Shown here piece after piece: positions 44,372-53,606 of a DNA stretch of 64,000 nucleotides; position 1 is the stretch's first letter, and each line of letters opens with the position of its first letter. The notes beneath the pieces were generated by a model, which ran no database searches, was not told the origin of the DNA, and saw only the letters and a program-made list of their open reading frames with translations. Made by a program: the position numbers and the translations under genes. The stretch is taken from positions 1 through 64,000 of the forward strand of contig JBDNFI010000011.1 of the NCBI GenBank assembly GCA_041689935.1, written 5' to 3'. Origin of the DNA: CAXBDP01 sp041689935 (GTDB lineage: Bacteria > Bacteroidota > Bacteroidia > Cytophagales > Cyclobacteriaceae).

Positions 44372-44887
44372 TTGAAATTTGCAACTTACCTAGCTCCAGA
44401 TTATTTAGATTTAGGGATACTTGAAGAAAGCAACCAACTTATCAATGAAATTTCGAAGAAAAATGGCTTTGTCTTTTTTCAATTTCTACTGGGCAAAAAT
44501 GGTAAAACTAGTCTGCCGTACGTAACTGATGGGTTAGAATATATGACTTTTGTAAGTGCTGAAAGCGGGAAAGATTTACTGGATCCATTCCATAGGTCAA
44601 TCCACAAACAAGATATCAGCAGTCGGAAGGAAAACGAAGAGAAATTACTCCTTCAAAAGGAACGATTAAAAGAAATAGCTTGGATAGAGTCTCATGTGGT
44701 AAGGTCTCCTTTATCTAACACATTGGGTCTTTTACCTCTTTTTGACAAGGAAAAGGTGGGTTCAAGTGAAAATTTAGACCTGTTGTCTAAATTAGAAGAA
44801 GTCACCAAGAAACTAGATGAGGTAATAAGAGAAGTCGTAAAAGAAGCCACAAAAATTTGCGAGATCAACAAAATCAAAGATTGGTAG
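44372..44887 (+). CDS. Remnant of a PAS-type sensor kinase lacking the ATPase domain
   Basis: An open frame of 171 codons with a TTG start (44372) five bases after the M1 stop. It contains pieces of a PAS domain (FFQFLLGKNGKTSLPYVTDGLEYM, then PFHRSIHKQD), a coiled linker (SSRKENEEKLLLQKERLKEIAW) and a dimerisation/phosphoacceptor-like segment IESHVVRSPLSNTLGLLPL, comparable to SHEVRAPL boxes of Bacteroidota kinases. The PAS is shortened, and there is no HATPase domain. The gene is therefore probably a decayed or reduced kinase; a binding role without catalytic activity is possible. The start is uncertain because no ATG is available upstream of the PAS piece. Confidence 0.6.
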   Translation: MKFATYLAPDYLDLGILEESNQLINEISKKNGFVFFQFLLGKNGKTSLPYVTDGLEYMTFVSAESGKDLLDPFHRSIHKQDISSRKENEEKLLLQKERLKEIAWIESHVVRSPLSNTLGLLPLFDKEKVGSSENLDLLSKLEEVTKKLDEVIREVVKEATKICEINKIKDW

Positions 44888-44924
44888 TTCTCGAATGGAT
44901 GAGTATCTCTTTAGCTAATCCTTC

Positions 44925-47387
44925 ATGAAGGAAGGCGTCCAAAAAATTAATTCTTGGCTTGCAAATAAAAATTGGAAAAGCTTCCCTTTTCAAGAAAATT
45001 GTTGGCAAGCAATTTCCAATGGAAAAAGTGGAATCCTAAATGCTCCAACAGGAAGTGGAAAAACATATGCAATTTGGCTAGGTTGTCTGCTCCCTTATTT
45101 GAATAATACTAGACCATTTAGAAAAGGAATCAAAATAATCTGGATTACTCCACTAAGGGCGTTATCAGCCGATATACATAGTGCGATGCGATCTGCTGTT
45201 CATGAGCTGGGCCTGCCATGGGAAATAGCCATGCGAACTGGCGATACAGATGCTAAGGAGCGTCAGAGACAAAAGAGAACACCTCCAGATGCCATGATTA
45301 CCACTCCCGAAAGTCTGCACCTGCTCTTAAGCCAAAAAGGAGCTGCCAAATGGTTTGAGAATTTGGAATGTGTTGTTGCGGACGAATGGCACGAGTTGCT
45401 CGGCACCAAAAGAGGCGTGCAATTAGAGTTAGCTCTTTCAAGATTAAAAAGCTATGCCCAACCTCCCGCTGATTTTACTGGCCAAAAAAGATATCTCCAA
45501 ATATGGGGCATATCTGCAACTATTGCCAATTTGGAGGAAGCAATGGACGTTTTATTAGGGCCAAATTCGAAGGGAGAATTCGTCTTATCAAATATCAAAA
45601 AGGATATCCAAGTTGAAAGTATTTTACCGGATGAAATTGAAAAATATCCATGGGCGGGCCATCTCGGGATCAAAATGATGGATAAAGTTTTGCCCATTAT
45701 TGAGCAAAGTCGCACTACGCTTATGTTTACGAATACCCGATCTCAAACAGAAATTTGGTATCAACAGTTGATGGAAAAGGCTCCACATTTGGCTGGCTTA
45801 GTAGCAATGCATCATGGGTCGCTTGATAGTGCCATTCGCAATTGGGTGGAAGACCGCCTTCACCAAGGGAAACTAAAACTAGTGGTTTGCACCAGTAGCC
45901 TCGATTTGGGAGTTGATTTTAGGCCTGTGGAAACGGTGATTCAGGTTGGTAGCCCGAAAGGAATTTCTCGTTTTGTACAGCGGGCTGGTAGATCTGGTCA
46001 TCGCCCTGGTGTTCCAAGCAAAATATACTTTTTACCCACTCATTCTCTTGAACTGATAGAGGCCGCCGCCCTCCGTGGTGCCATAGAAAATGGACTTTTG
46101 GAAGCTAAAAAACCCTTATCCAATTGCATTGATGTGCTGATCCAATATTTGGTTACACTAGCCGTTGGTGATGGGTTTGAGCCAAACCAAACGCTGCAAG
46201 AAGTGAAAAGCACCTATTGCTATCAGCTATTAGAAAATACCGAATGGAGTTGGGTGTTGCAGTTTCTAATAAGTGGAGGAGAAAGCCTAGGGAGCTACGA
46301 GGAGTTTAGCAAAATTGAACCTGGGGTAGACGGTATTTTTAGGGTTGAAAACAAGAAAATCGCCATGCGTCATCGGCTATCCATGGGCACCATAGTAGGT
46401 GACCCTATTTTGAAAGTGAAGTACATGACTGGTGGCTATTTGGGTACACTCGAGGAGAGCTTTATTTCGCTGATAAAAAAAGGAGATGTATTTTGGTTTG
46501 CCGGCCGAACGCTAGAATATATTCAAATAAAAGACCTAACCGTGCTAGTAAAAAGATCGAAACGCAAAACCAATACAGTACCAAGATGGATGGGCGGGAG
46601 GATGCAATTATCCTCACTTCTTTCTGAACTTATCCGCAAAAAATTGGAAGAAGCACATAATAATGAGTGTGAGGATATTGAATTGAAACAAATTGCTCCA
46701 CTGCTTATCCGCCAGCAAACACAATCGATAATTCCCGATAAGAGCGTACTGCTAATTGAAAAATTGAAAACGAAAGAAGGGTATCATATTTTTATTTTTC
46801 CTTTCGAAGGCCGCTTTGTTCACGAAATACTTGCTTCAATTATTGCCTATCGGATTTCACAAAGTCAGGCGATAAGTTTCTCTATTGCCATGAATGATTA
46901 TGGCTTCGAGCTGCTCTCGGATATTCCCATTCCTATTGAGGATGCCTTGGAATTAGATTTATTTGGCGAGGAAAATATGGAGGAAGATTTGATTCATACC
47001 ATCAATAGTACCGACTTGGCAAAACGAAGGTTTAGAGATATTGCTACCATCGCTGGGCTTATTTTTCAAGGCTATCCGGGCAAAAACATTACTTTCAAAC
47101 ACCTGCACGCAACAAGTGGAATTCTATTCGATGTATTTGATGAATATGACCCTGATAACTTATTATTGAAGCAAGCGCGGGAGGAAGTAATAAACCTGCA
47201 AATTGATAAAACACGGCTAATCGAAGCAGTGAGAAGAATAAACCAGCAAAAGATCGTGGTCAAAAATACGTTACAGCCTGGACCTTTTGCATTTCCGATT
47301 ATGGTGGATCGCCTTCGAGACAGATTGAGCTCAGAAAGCATAGAAGAGAGAGTAGCAAAATTGCAGGCCGAATTAGAAAAGCTGTAA
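44925..47387 (+). CDS. Ligase-associated Lhr-like DEXH helicase
   Basis: An 820-residue superfamily 2 helicase. Motifs: FPFQENCWQAISNGKSGILNAPTGSGKTYAIWL (Q-like and Walker A, about residues 18-48), IWITPLRALSADIH (Ia), TTPESLHLLLS (Ib), VVADEWHELLGTKRG (DEWH, motif II), WGISATIANLEEA (III), and HHGSLDSAIRNWVE, VVCTSSLDLGVDF, GRSGHRPGVPS (IV-VI). The C-terminal winged helix and DUF4-like beta domain follow. It is the ligase-associated Lhr type found with ATP-dependent DNA ligase in bacterial damage-response loci. Three octamers lie in it. It precedes the convergent ffh gene. Confidence 0.93.
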   Translation: MKEGVQKINSWLANKNWKSFPFQENCWQAISNGKSGILNAPTGSGKTYAIWLGCLLPYLNNTRPFRKGIKIIWITPLRALSADIHSAMRSAVHELGLPWEIAMRTGDTDAKERQRQKRTPPDAMITTPESLHLLLSQKGAAKWFENLECVVADEWHELLGTKRGVQLELALSRLKSYAQPPADFTGQKRYLQIWGISATIANLEEAMDVLLGPNSKGEFVLSNIKKDIQVESILPDEIEKYPWAGHLGIKMMDKVLPIIEQSRTTLMFTNTRSQTEIWYQQLMEKAPHLAGLVAMHHGSLDSAIRNWVEDRLHQGKLKLVVCTSSLDLGVDFRPVETVIQVGSPKGISRFVQRAGRSGHRPGVPSKIYFLPTHSLELIEAAALRGAIENGLLEAKKPLSNCIDVLIQYLVTLAVGDGFEPNQTLQEVKSTYCYQLLENTEWSWVLQFLISGGESLGSYEEFSKIEPGVDGIFRVENKKIAMRHRLSMGTIVGDPILKVKYMTGGYLGTLEESFISLIKKGDVFWFAGRTLEYIQIKDLTVLVKRSKRKTNTVPRWMGGRMQLSSLLSELIRKKLEEAHNNECEDIELKQIAPLLIRQQTQSIIPDKSVLLIEKLKTKEGYHIFIFPFEGRFVHEILASIIAYRISQSQAISFSIAMNDYGFELLSDIPIPIEDALELDLFGEENMEEDLIHTINSTDLAKRRFRDIATIAGLIFQGYPGKNITFKHLHATSGILFDVFDEYDPDNLLLKQAREEVINLQIDKTRLIEAVRRINQQKIVVKNTLQPGPFAFPIMVDRLRDRLSSESIEERVAKLQAELEKL

Positions 47388-47428
47388 TTATATTTCTCAG
47401 CATTATCCATCGGATTGGAAATGCAAAA

Positions 47429-47448
47429 GGCTGCCAAAATTGACAGCC
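47429..47448 (-). terminator. Terminator of ffh
   Basis: GGCTGCCA at 47429-47436 and TGACAGCC at 47441-47448 form an 8-bp stem (one G-U pair on the minus strand) ending in a T run on that strand, 36 bases after the ffh stop. A CCTCCCGC octamer starts at 47447, overlapping the stem by two bases. Confidence 0.65.
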
Positions 47449-47483
47449 TCCCGCTTTAGTCCGAATGCCAATGATGTTAGGAA

Positions 47484-48818
47484 TTATTTCTTACCAAAAG
47501 GATTCATCGCCGAAAGTGCTCTCTTTCCTCCTCCCATTTTATTGAAAGTTTTCATCATTTTGCGCATATCTTGAAACTGCTTCAAGAGGTTATTTACCTC
47601 TATGATATTTCTGCCCGCTCCATCTGCAATTCGCTTTCTTCTACTTCCATTGATCACATCCGGATTCTGTCTTTCATAAGGTGTCATAGACAAAATCAAG
47701 GACTCAACTGGTTTGAACGAGTCATCATCAATATCCACACCTTTCAATACTTTGCCCATACCTGGGATCATTCCCATCAAATCCTTCACATTTCCCATCT
47801 TTTTGATTTGGCGGAGTTGGTTTAAGAAATCATCAAAATCAAACTGATTTTGACGCATTTTCTGATTCAACTTACGTGCTTCATCTTCATCGAATGCTTG
47901 CTGGGCACGCTCCACAAGGGAGATTACATCACCCATACCAAGGATTCTACTTGCCATCCTGTCTGGATGGAATACATCCAAGGCTTCCATTTTCTCACCT
48001 GTTGAAATAAACTTAATTGGCTTATTTACAACAGATTTGATGGAAATAGCGGCGCCACCGCGAGAGTCGCCATCCAATTTGGTCAGAACGACCCCATCAA
48101 AATTTAAGCGATCATTGAAGACTTTTGCCGTGTTTACCGCATCTTGTCCAGTCATAGAATCCACTACAAACAAGGTTTCCGAAGGCTTCAGAAAATCCTT
48201 GAGCGAAGTTATTTCATTCATCATTTGCTCGTCCACCGCCAAACGACCTGCTGTATCGACGATTACAATTTTCTTACCTGTTTTCTTCGCGTGCTCCACA
48301 GCACGTTTGGCAATGGCAAGAGCATCTTTCACATCGGGCTCTGCATACACCTCTACTCCAATTTGCTCGCCTAACACTTGTAGCTGATTGATGGCCGCCG
48401 GACGATAAATATCGCAAGCCGCCAATAATACTTGGCGACCATTTTTCTTGAGATATGAGGCTAATTTGCCAGTGAAAGTGGTCTTTCCAGATCCTTGCAA
48501 GCCGGCAATTAAAATAACTGCTGGGTCGCCTTTGATATTGATATCCGACTTGGTGCCTCCCATCAATTGAGTAAGTTCCTCCTGCACAATCTTGGTCATC
48601 AATTGGCCAGGAGATACAGAAATAAGAACATTCCTTCCAAGAGCTTCTTCTCGTATTTTATCAGTAATATCTTTTGCAACCTTATAATTAACATCGGCGT
48701 CGACCAAGGCTCTGCGAATGTCCTTCACAGTGGTCGCAATGTTGATTTCGGTAATCTTATTTTGACCTTTTAGGGTCTTAAACGCTTTATCTAATTTGGA
48801 ACTGAGACTGTCGAACAT
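47484..48818 (-). CDS. ffh: Signal recognition particle protein Ffh
   Basis: A 444-residue SRP54-family GTPase. The N domain occupies about residues 1-95. G domain motifs: LIAGLQGSGKTTFTGKLA (G1, about 104-121), IVDTAGRLAVDEQMM (G3), DSMTGQDAVNTAKVF, and VVLTKLDGDSRGGAA (G4). The M domain has the Met-rich segments KKMGNVKDLMGMIPGMGKVLKG and MRKMMKTFNKMGGGKRALSAMNPFGKK that bind the signal peptide and 4.5S RNA. Length is normal. It is transcribed alone on the minus strand and is convergent with the helicase gene. Confidence 0.97.
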   Translation of the reverse strand: MFDSLSSKLDKAFKTLKGQNKITEINIATTVKDIRRALVDADVNYKVAKDITDKIREEALGRNVLISVSPGQLMTKIVQEELTQLMGGTKSDINIKGDPAVILIAGLQGSGKTTFTGKLASYLKKNGRQVLLAACDIYRPAAINQLQVLGEQIGVEVYAEPDVKDALAIAKRAVEHAKKTGKKIVIVDTAGRLAVDEQMMNEITSLKDFLKPSETLFVVDSMTGQDAVNTAKVFNDRLNFDGVVLTKLDGDSRGGAAISIKSVVNKPIKFISTGEKMEALDVFHPDRMASRILGMGDVISLVERAQQAFDEDEARKLNQKMRQNQFDFDDFLNQLRQIKKMGNVKDLMGMIPGMGKVLKGVDIDDDSFKPVESLILSMTPYERQNPDVINGSRRKRIADGAGRNIIEVNNLLKQFQDMRKMMKTFNKMGGGKRALSAMNPFGKK

Positions 48819-48874
48819 AGAAATTCCTTAAAATTTGTGCAAAATTAACTAAAATGCCTGAATATGCCGGCTGT

Positions 48875-51661
48875 TTAATTCAATGAATTATCATTTCCTG
48901 TTTTGTAACCAGCTAATATTTTGTGAAGTTTCTCTGGATTGAAAGGTTTTTCGATATATCCATCAAGGCCAGAACTTATGATTTTGTCACGGCTATCCAT
49001 CATTGTAGATGCTGTGAGGGCGATTATAGGCAAGCTTTGAAAATATGGATCCTCCAGTTGGCGAATTTTCTCAGAAGCTTCGTAGCCGTCCATGATGGGC
49101 ATTTGGATGTCCATCAAAACGATGTCAGGACGGAAATCTTGAACCATTTTCAAAGCTTCTAATCCATTTTCTGCCATTTGATACTCTATTTTCCATCCTT
49201 CCAAAAACAGTTTTATCACTTGTCTATTGGTTTTATTATCCTCCACAACCAGCAATTTCAGTCCTGATAGGCTTTCTAAGAATCCCTCCTTTGTTGGTTC
49301 TAAAAACGATTTCGGGAGTTCAGATTCTTCAACTACATTGAATTTGAGATCAAAATAAAATTTGGAACCCTCTCCTTCCTCACTTTCCACATTCACTTTA
49401 CTTCCCTGAAATTCGAGTAGTTTGGCGCAAATAGCTAAACCTAAACCACTGCCGCCGTACCTTCGTGAATGGGAAGCATATACTTGGGAAAATATCTCAA
49501 AAATTTCACTCTGCTTAGATTTAGGAATACCTATGCCAGTGTCGTCTATTGAAAATCTGATAGACACCTTCTTTTCTGAACTTTCTAGTATATACACACG
49601 AATGGTTACAGAACCTTTCTCAGTAAATTTGATCGCGTTATTAATTAGGTTATTTAATATTTGTGTTAATCTTCCTTCGTCACCAAGTACAAAATTGGGT
49701 AATTTTTTATCTAATACTAAATGTAGCTCTACACCCTTTTCCTTCGCAAAGGCAAGCCACCCTTTCCGGATAGAATCTAAAAATTCTGGAAGTCTCAATG
49801 GTTCTTCTTCAAATCGCACTCTCCCAGATTCAATTTTATTAAAATCAAGAATGTTGTTGATTAGATCCAGTAGATGTTCGGCAGATTTACGAAGGATGGA
49901 CAAATTCTCAATTTGCTCTGGTTTTGGATTATCCTTCAAAAGGACATAGGACATCCCAATAACGGCATTGAGTGGAGTACGTATTTCATGGCTCATAATA
50001 TTCAAGAATTGGGTCTTTGCATAGGAGGCATCTTCAGCTTCCTTTTTAGCAAAAACTAATTCCAATTCCTTCATCTTTCGTTCTGTGATATCTTGGATGG
50101 TGCCTAAAATCTTATCTAAGGTTCCATTTTCGCCAAATACGTAGTGCGCGCGGGAGGAAATAAAAATAATTCTATGACCAATAATTACTCTATACTCTAC
50201 TTCCCAATCATTTTTAAAAGCAACATAATTTGATAGCGCACTCCTGAGTTTTTCTCGATCTTCAGGGTGTACAAATTCATAGAATTTATCATCATCATTT
50301 ACTATTTCTTTCCTGATAATTGAATCCATGATGCCCAATACTTCGAAAAAGGAATCTGTGATTTCTAATTTGTTGTGAGAGGCATCGAATTCCCACGATC
50401 CAATTTTCGCCAGCTTTTGGGCATCTTTCAATTTCTCTTCTGAAAGCCTGATCTTCTCTTCGGACTTTTTAATTTCAGAAATATCAGTGATTGCTCCTAC
50501 CAGTTTTTCAACCCATCCACTTTCGTTTCTGATCAAAAAGCCTCTAGAAATAATATATACCCAATATTCATTTTTATGTCTCATTCTTTGGAAAGAAACA
50601 TAGCGATTATCTCTTCCCTTTAAGGCAGTTCTAGCTTCCATCCTTGCCTGTTCCAGTTCCTCAGGATGAATCAAGCTCTCCCAAGTCGCTAAATCATCTG
50701 AAAGCTCATCACCTTCATATCCTAGAATTTCCTTCCACCTATCCGAATAGTAAAATTTACCGGTACTCGGCTCCCATTGCCATAGCCCATCGTTAGATGC
50801 CTTTGCGGCTAACTCAAATATTTGCCTACTTTCCTGCAATTGAGCTTCGGCATTTTTCCTAGATGTAATATCTTCAAAGGTTCCAAAAATCTGTTTTTGC
50901 TTTAGATCAATCTCATCTGGATAAAGCCTTGCTGATTCTTGAATCCATTTGAGTTCTTTTCCTTTGATTTTTATCTGATATTCTATAGAAAAACTGCCAT
51001 TCTTATTAAGTTGCGCAAAAACTTCTTTTCTCTTGGGTAAATCCTTTTGCAGGATAAAATCATCTATCCAATCACTCCTCCCAATTAACTCTTCAGAGGA
51101 CGCTCCAAATACATTTCTTGATTTACGACTAATCAAGGACAACTTGCCAGACATATCCATTGCATATATGACCTGATTTATGCTATTAATAGTTTTATCT
51201 GTTAGCAATTGAGAAATTCTTAATTCTTGCTCTTGCTCCTTTAGCTTGGTGATCTCCTGACCAAATCCTATGACACTTATTACTTGACCATTTTCGTCTG
51301 TTTCGTAAGGCAAATCGCTAGACTGTAACCAAAGGTATTTTCCATGCTTTTGCTTCACTCTAAACTGTATTTCTATTACCGAATCAACAGTATTCTTTGC
51401 AAATTGCTCTAAATGGCTCCATACCCTTTCTCTATCCTCTGGGTGAATCAGCCTGAGCAAAAAACCTATAGGCTTACTGTAGAATTCGTCCTTTTCGTAG
51501 CCAAGCATTCCGTAAAAGTACTTGTTGGAATAGGTATTTTCTCTGGTTCGTATATCGATGATATAGATAATCAACGGTAGCTTACCGAGAAGGTCTTCTC
51601 CCACTTTTCCCGACTTTAGAAGAGATTTGACATCAGTTTCTTTTAATAATTCTTTTGACAT
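48875..51661 (-). CDS. Hybrid sensor histidine kinase with multiple PAS domains and C-terminal receiver
   Basis: A 928-residue protein taken from the ATG at 51661 (frame extends to a TTG at 51679). No membrane segment is apparent, so it is probably a cytoplasmic sensor. Four PAS-type units with PAC-like joins (for example YLWLQSSDLPYETDENGQVISVIGFGQEITKLKEQE) span about residues 20-530. Then the H-box FLNIMSHEIRTPLNAVIGMS, the N-box LNNLINNAIKFTEKG, G-boxes IDDTGIGIP and GGSGLGLAIC, and a receiver with LLVVEDNKTNRQ, IVLMDIQMPIMDGYEA and LTAST. It has no HPt domain; the REC-HPt protein at 61677-62411 could serve as partner. One octamer lies within it. Confidence 0.93.
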   Translation of the reverse strand: MSKELLKETDVKSLLKSGKVGEDLLGKLPLIIYIIDIRTRENTYSNKYFYGMLGYEKDEFYSKPIGFLLRLIHPEDRERVWSHLEQFAKNTVDSVIEIQFRVKQKHGKYLWLQSSDLPYETDENGQVISVIGFGQEITKLKEQEQELRISQLLTDKTINSINQVIYAMDMSGKLSLISRKSRNVFGASSEELIGRSDWIDDFILQKDLPKRKEVFAQLNKNGSFSIEYQIKIKGKELKWIQESARLYPDEIDLKQKQIFGTFEDITSRKNAEAQLQESRQIFELAAKASNDGLWQWEPSTGKFYYSDRWKEILGYEGDELSDDLATWESLIHPEELEQARMEARTALKGRDNRYVSFQRMRHKNEYWVYIISRGFLIRNESGWVEKLVGAITDISEIKKSEEKIRLSEEKLKDAQKLAKIGSWEFDASHNKLEITDSFFEVLGIMDSIIRKEIVNDDDKFYEFVHPEDREKLRSALSNYVAFKNDWEVEYRVIIGHRIIFISSRAHYVFGENGTLDKILGTIQDITERKMKELELVFAKKEAEDASYAKTQFLNIMSHEIRTPLNAVIGMSYVLLKDNPKPEQIENLSILRKSAEHLLDLINNILDFNKIESGRVRFEEEPLRLPEFLDSIRKGWLAFAKEKGVELHLVLDKKLPNFVLGDEGRLTQILNNLINNAIKFTEKGSVTIRVYILESSEKKVSIRFSIDDTGIGIPKSKQSEIFEIFSQVYASHSRRYGGSGLGLAICAKLLEFQGSKVNVESEEGEGSKFYFDLKFNVVEESELPKSFLEPTKEGFLESLSGLKLLVVEDNKTNRQVIKLFLEGWKIEYQMAENGLEALKMVQDFRPDIVLMDIQMPIMDGYEASEKIRQLEDPYFQSLPIIALTASTMMDSRDKIISSGLDGYIEKPFNPEKLHKILAGYKTGNDNSLN

Positions 51662-51732
51662 TAATTTAAATTTAAGCAAATCAATTTCACAATCGTTCGA
51701 TTTTCCATATTTTCAATGAACCAAACTTGAAT

Positions 51733-52656
51733 ATGAATCCTTTTTATATCGGTAACACAGATAAAATGCTAAAATACATAGATGTTTTCAAAGATGCATG
51801 GCTGGGATATGCCAACTATTTTTGGAACGAAATTACTCATCCAAGTCCGTATAATTATTTCTACTGGCTTATTGGTATTTCTGCCTTTTTCTTTATGCTG
51901 GAATGGGTAAAACCATGGAGAAAATATCAATCAAAATTCAGAAAAGACTTTTGGTTAGATGTGTTCTACATGTTTTTCAATTTTTTCCTATTTTCACTTA
52001 TCATTTACAATGCTGCCTCCGAAGTTGTCGTCAACTTATTTAAAGATGGATTAGCCAATATTGGAATTACCAATCTGGTGGCAATTAATATCCAAGAACT
52101 TCAAGTATGGGCTATTTTGCTTATTGGCTTTGTTGCGCGCGACTTTATCCATTGGTGGGTTCATCGGTTATTGCATAAGTCTCCGCGACTTTGGGAGTTT
52201 CACAAAGTGCATCATTCTGTAGAGCAAATGGGCTTTGCAGCCCACCTGCGCTACCATTGGATGGAAAATGTGGTGTACAGAACACTCGAATACCTCCCAC
52301 TTGCTTTAATTGGCATCAATTTAGAAAACTTCTTTATCATCCATATTTTCACTCTTGCCATCGGTCATTGGAACCACAGCAATTTTTGGGTCAATATTGG
52401 GCCCTTAAAGTACATATTCAATAATCCCAAAATGCACATGTGGCACCATGCCTATCATTTACCAGAAGATCGACAAACTGGCGTGAATTTTGGAATCACC
52501 CTGAGTCTTTGGGACTATTTATTTGGCACAGCCTATATTCCTTCAGATGGAAGAGATATCAAATTAGGCTTCCTTGGCGTTGAAAAGTTTCCGAAGGGAT
52601 TTATTGGACAAAACTTGCATGGAATCAAAAAACCAAAAGCGGAGCTTAAAGAATAA
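51733..52656 (+). CDS. Sterol desaturase / fatty acid hydroxylase family protein
   Basis: A 307-residue integral membrane di-iron enzyme taken from the ATG at 51733. The His clusters HRLLH (about residue 144), HKVHHS, HWNHSNFW and HMWHHAYHLP carry the metal ligands, interspersed with membrane helices (YWLIGISAFFFMLEWV, FWLDVFYMFFNFFLFSLII). Family members hydroxylate or desaturate lipid or carotenoid chains. The reaction is not predictable from sequence alone. It is divergent from the hybrid kinase gene, 71 bases apart, and its end is 33 bases from the convergent small operon. Confidence 0.92.
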   Translation: MNPFYIGNTDKMLKYIDVFKDAWLGYANYFWNEITHPSPYNYFYWLIGISAFFFMLEWVKPWRKYQSKFRKDFWLDVFYMFFNFFLFSLIIYNAASEVVVNLFKDGLANIGITNLVAINIQELQVWAILLIGFVARDFIHWWVHRLLHKSPRLWEFHKVHHSVEQMGFAAHLRYHWMENVVYRTLEYLPLALIGINLENFFIIHIFTLAIGHWNHSNFWVNIGPLKYIFNNPKMHMWHHAYHLPEDRQTGVNFGITLSLWDYLFGTAYIPSDGRDIKLGFLGVEKFPKGFIGQNLHGIKKPKAELKE

Positions 52657-52689
52657 ATAAGGTTGTTTTCCAGAAAAAAACGGAACGCA

Positions 52690-53070
52690 TCATTTCAACT
52701 CTTCCAAACAGATTACATATCCCTCATTCATTAAATGCGAAATGACCTCTTGTGGAAGTCCATATTCCTGTGCCCTTTCGTAACTATCTGGATGTAAAAA
52801 TGAAACTAACTTATCCTCGTCAATATCAGCTAGCCTAAACAATACATCCTGCCGCATTTCCATGTCAGTAGTAGTTGGCGGTACGGTTGATTTTTCCAAG
52901 TAAAGGATATTTTTTGATCTGGCAAGCAGGAAATTTCTTTCGCGCGTAAGGCCTTCACCAATTGTGCCTATGATATAATTACGATGAACCGCCACCAAAT
53001 TAGTTAGAAAACGATACTTCCACAGGCTATTTGAATGGGTTTCTAAGTCTTTTCTTACCTCATCGGACAT
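52690..53070 (-). CDS. Protein of unknown function in a small HTH operon
   Basis: A 126-residue soluble protein with no signal peptide or membrane segment. Readable pieces are KYRFLTNLVAVHRNYIIGTIGEGLTRERNFLLARSKNIL and DVLFRLADIDEDKLVSFLHPDSYERAQEYGLP, the latter helical and acidic. I recognise no named domain. It follows the small helix-turn-helix gene by 32 bases on the minus strand, which suggests a two-gene unit in which the HTH protein may control or bind it. Function unknown. Confidence 0.65.
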   Translation of the reverse strand: MSDEVRKDLETHSNSLWKYRFLTNLVAVHRNYIIGTIGEGLTRERNFLLARSKNILYLEKSTVPPTTTDMEMRQDVLFRLADIDEDKLVSFLHPDSYERAQEYGLPQEVISHLMNEGYVICLEELK

Positions 53071-53102
53071 ATTTTGTGAGCCAAAATCAAATTTTCATGG
53101 TT

Positions 53103-53270
53103 TTAGATAATCCTTCCGGGATGAAATAATTTTAAATCCTCAAGGATTCGGAAAACAGTGCGTTTAGACACACCAATTCTTCTAGCTAGTTTTTCTGGGC
53201 TTCCTGTCCTTTGCTTTTCAATTAACTCGATCAAGAACTTTGTTCTTTCATAATACTTAAGTCCTGCCAT
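53103..53270 (-). CDS. Small helix-turn-helix protein, 55 residues
   Basis: A short minus-strand gene starting MAGLKYYERTKFLIELIEKQ and ending at a TAA at 53103. The core SPEKLARRIGVSKRTVFRILEDLKLF is a clear HTH_11/DeoR-like helix-turn-helix with recognition helix SKRTVFRILEDL. There is no room for a sensor domain. It lies 32 bases upstream of the 126-residue unknown gene. Similar stand-alone HTH proteins occur in Bacteroidota. The size is small, but the HTH pattern over nearly its whole length argues for a real gene. Confidence 0.7.
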   Translation of the reverse strand: MAGLKYYERTKFLIELIEKQRTGSPEKLARRIGVSKRTVFRILEDLKLFHPGRII

Positions 53271-53606
53271 TGAATTCTAAGTTTTAAATCCAATACTCTG
53301 TTATTTTAATTGATACTTCTTCCATTTTATAACGATCCACTAATTATAAGCTTGTTAGAATAAATACTCAATTAAAAGACTTTGGGTTTCGTGGGTTTGA
53401 ACTTAATCGCTGTAAGTCTGATTAAAGCAAAGACCTGTCGCATTGAGGTATGCAATTATATGTTTACGGATTATGGTTTGATTATGGCGTAGATTTATAA
53501 TGCATTGCCTCTAAAGGGAAAATCATTTTGGTAATAATTTCGCTCTTACTGCGTTCGCTTAATATCTTACTCCACGGACTTAAAAAACAAAAATCACAGC
53601 TATTTG
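53271..53606. other. Intergenic region upstream of the L,D-transpeptidase-like gene
   Basis: About 335 bases between divergent genes. I see no open frame, tRNA or strong repeat. It should contain promoters for both neighbours, but no complete TTG/TAnnTTTG pair was placed. Confidence 0.35.

Noticed and set aside
49422..49949. 175-codon open frame antisense to the hybrid kinase
   Set aside because: It covers the conserved kinase core in the opposite strand; the kinase motifs make the minus-strand gene certain.
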